Shown piece after piece: positions 22,476 to 22,506 of a stretch of 22,506 bases of DNA. Made by a program: the position numbers and the translations under genes. Origin of the DNA: Limnoraphis robusta CS-951 (lineage in GTDB: Bacteria; Cyanobacteriota; Cyanobacteriia; Cyanobacteriales; Microcoleaceae); the NCBI RefSeq assembly GCF_000972705.2, contig NZ_LATL02000039.1, forward strand, positions 1 to 22,506, written 5' to 3'. The notes beneath the pieces are model-generated. The model searched no databases. It saw only the letters and a program-made list of their open reading frames with translations, and had not been told where the DNA came from. Every line of letters starts with the position of its first letter. The stretch's first letter is position 1.

Positions 22476-22506
22476 CTAGGGGGGATCTAATTTTCAAGGG
22501 GGCTAG

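Overview
The window comes from a cyanobacterium, most likely a filamentous Oscillatoriales-type strain. The evidence is a psbY photosystem II gene, a cyanobacterial-type FtsH, a CxxC cyanobacterial hypothetical protein, many GCGATCGC (HIP1) octamers from about 4.5 to 20 kb, and several classes of dispersed palindromic repeats typical of these genomes. The genus cannot be fixed from this sequence.

Layout. (1) 1-698: a repeat-rich, probably non-coding stretch with a C/G-rich hairpin, two 42-bp direct repeats and three 90-bp units that share a GTTGGGTT/AACCCAAC palindrome core. (2) 699-3246: a two-gene module of unknown function, a glycine-zipper and coiled-coil membrane-type protein followed by a small helical partner. 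The module is tandemly duplicated. The second copy has lost a 49-residue glycine-rich segment, and its partner has a different C-terminus. (3) 3299-13159: eight plus-strand genes with mostly short gaps: two GT4 glycosyltransferases, an ABC exporter with an unusual C-terminal extension, a GT10-like (fucosyltransferase-type) enzyme, an OafA-type acyltransferase and three tandem GT8-like proteins. This looks like a surface-glycan or glycolipid assembly, decoration and export cluster. (4) 13167-15760, minus strand: a CPA1 Na+/H+ antiporter, psbY and a gamma-carbonic-anhydrase-like hexapeptide protein. (5) 15866-16873, plus strand: a CxxC hypothetical protein and a VOC/glyoxalase-fold protein. (6) 17255-18782, minus strand: two paralogous double peptidoglycan-binding-domain proteins. 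Each has its own terminator, and their promoter regions match in sequence and spacing. (7) 19099-21959, minus strand: an ADP-ribosylglycohydrolase and FtsH. (8) 21998-22459: a 69-bp unit repeated about 6.7 times immediately upstream of ftsH.

How the genes work together. The glycan cluster is the clearest functional unit. Glycosyltransferases would build a chain on a carrier, the exporter would flip it, and the GT10-like, acyltransferase and GT8-like enzymes would modify it. The best candidates for something undescribed are the duplicated glycine-zipper/partner module, the exporter tail that resembles a histidine-kinase dimerisation domain without its histidine, and the paired PG-binding genes with a shared regulatory region. 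No tRNA, rRNA, transposase or CRISPR array was recognised. All family assignments come from reading motifs; no database search was run.
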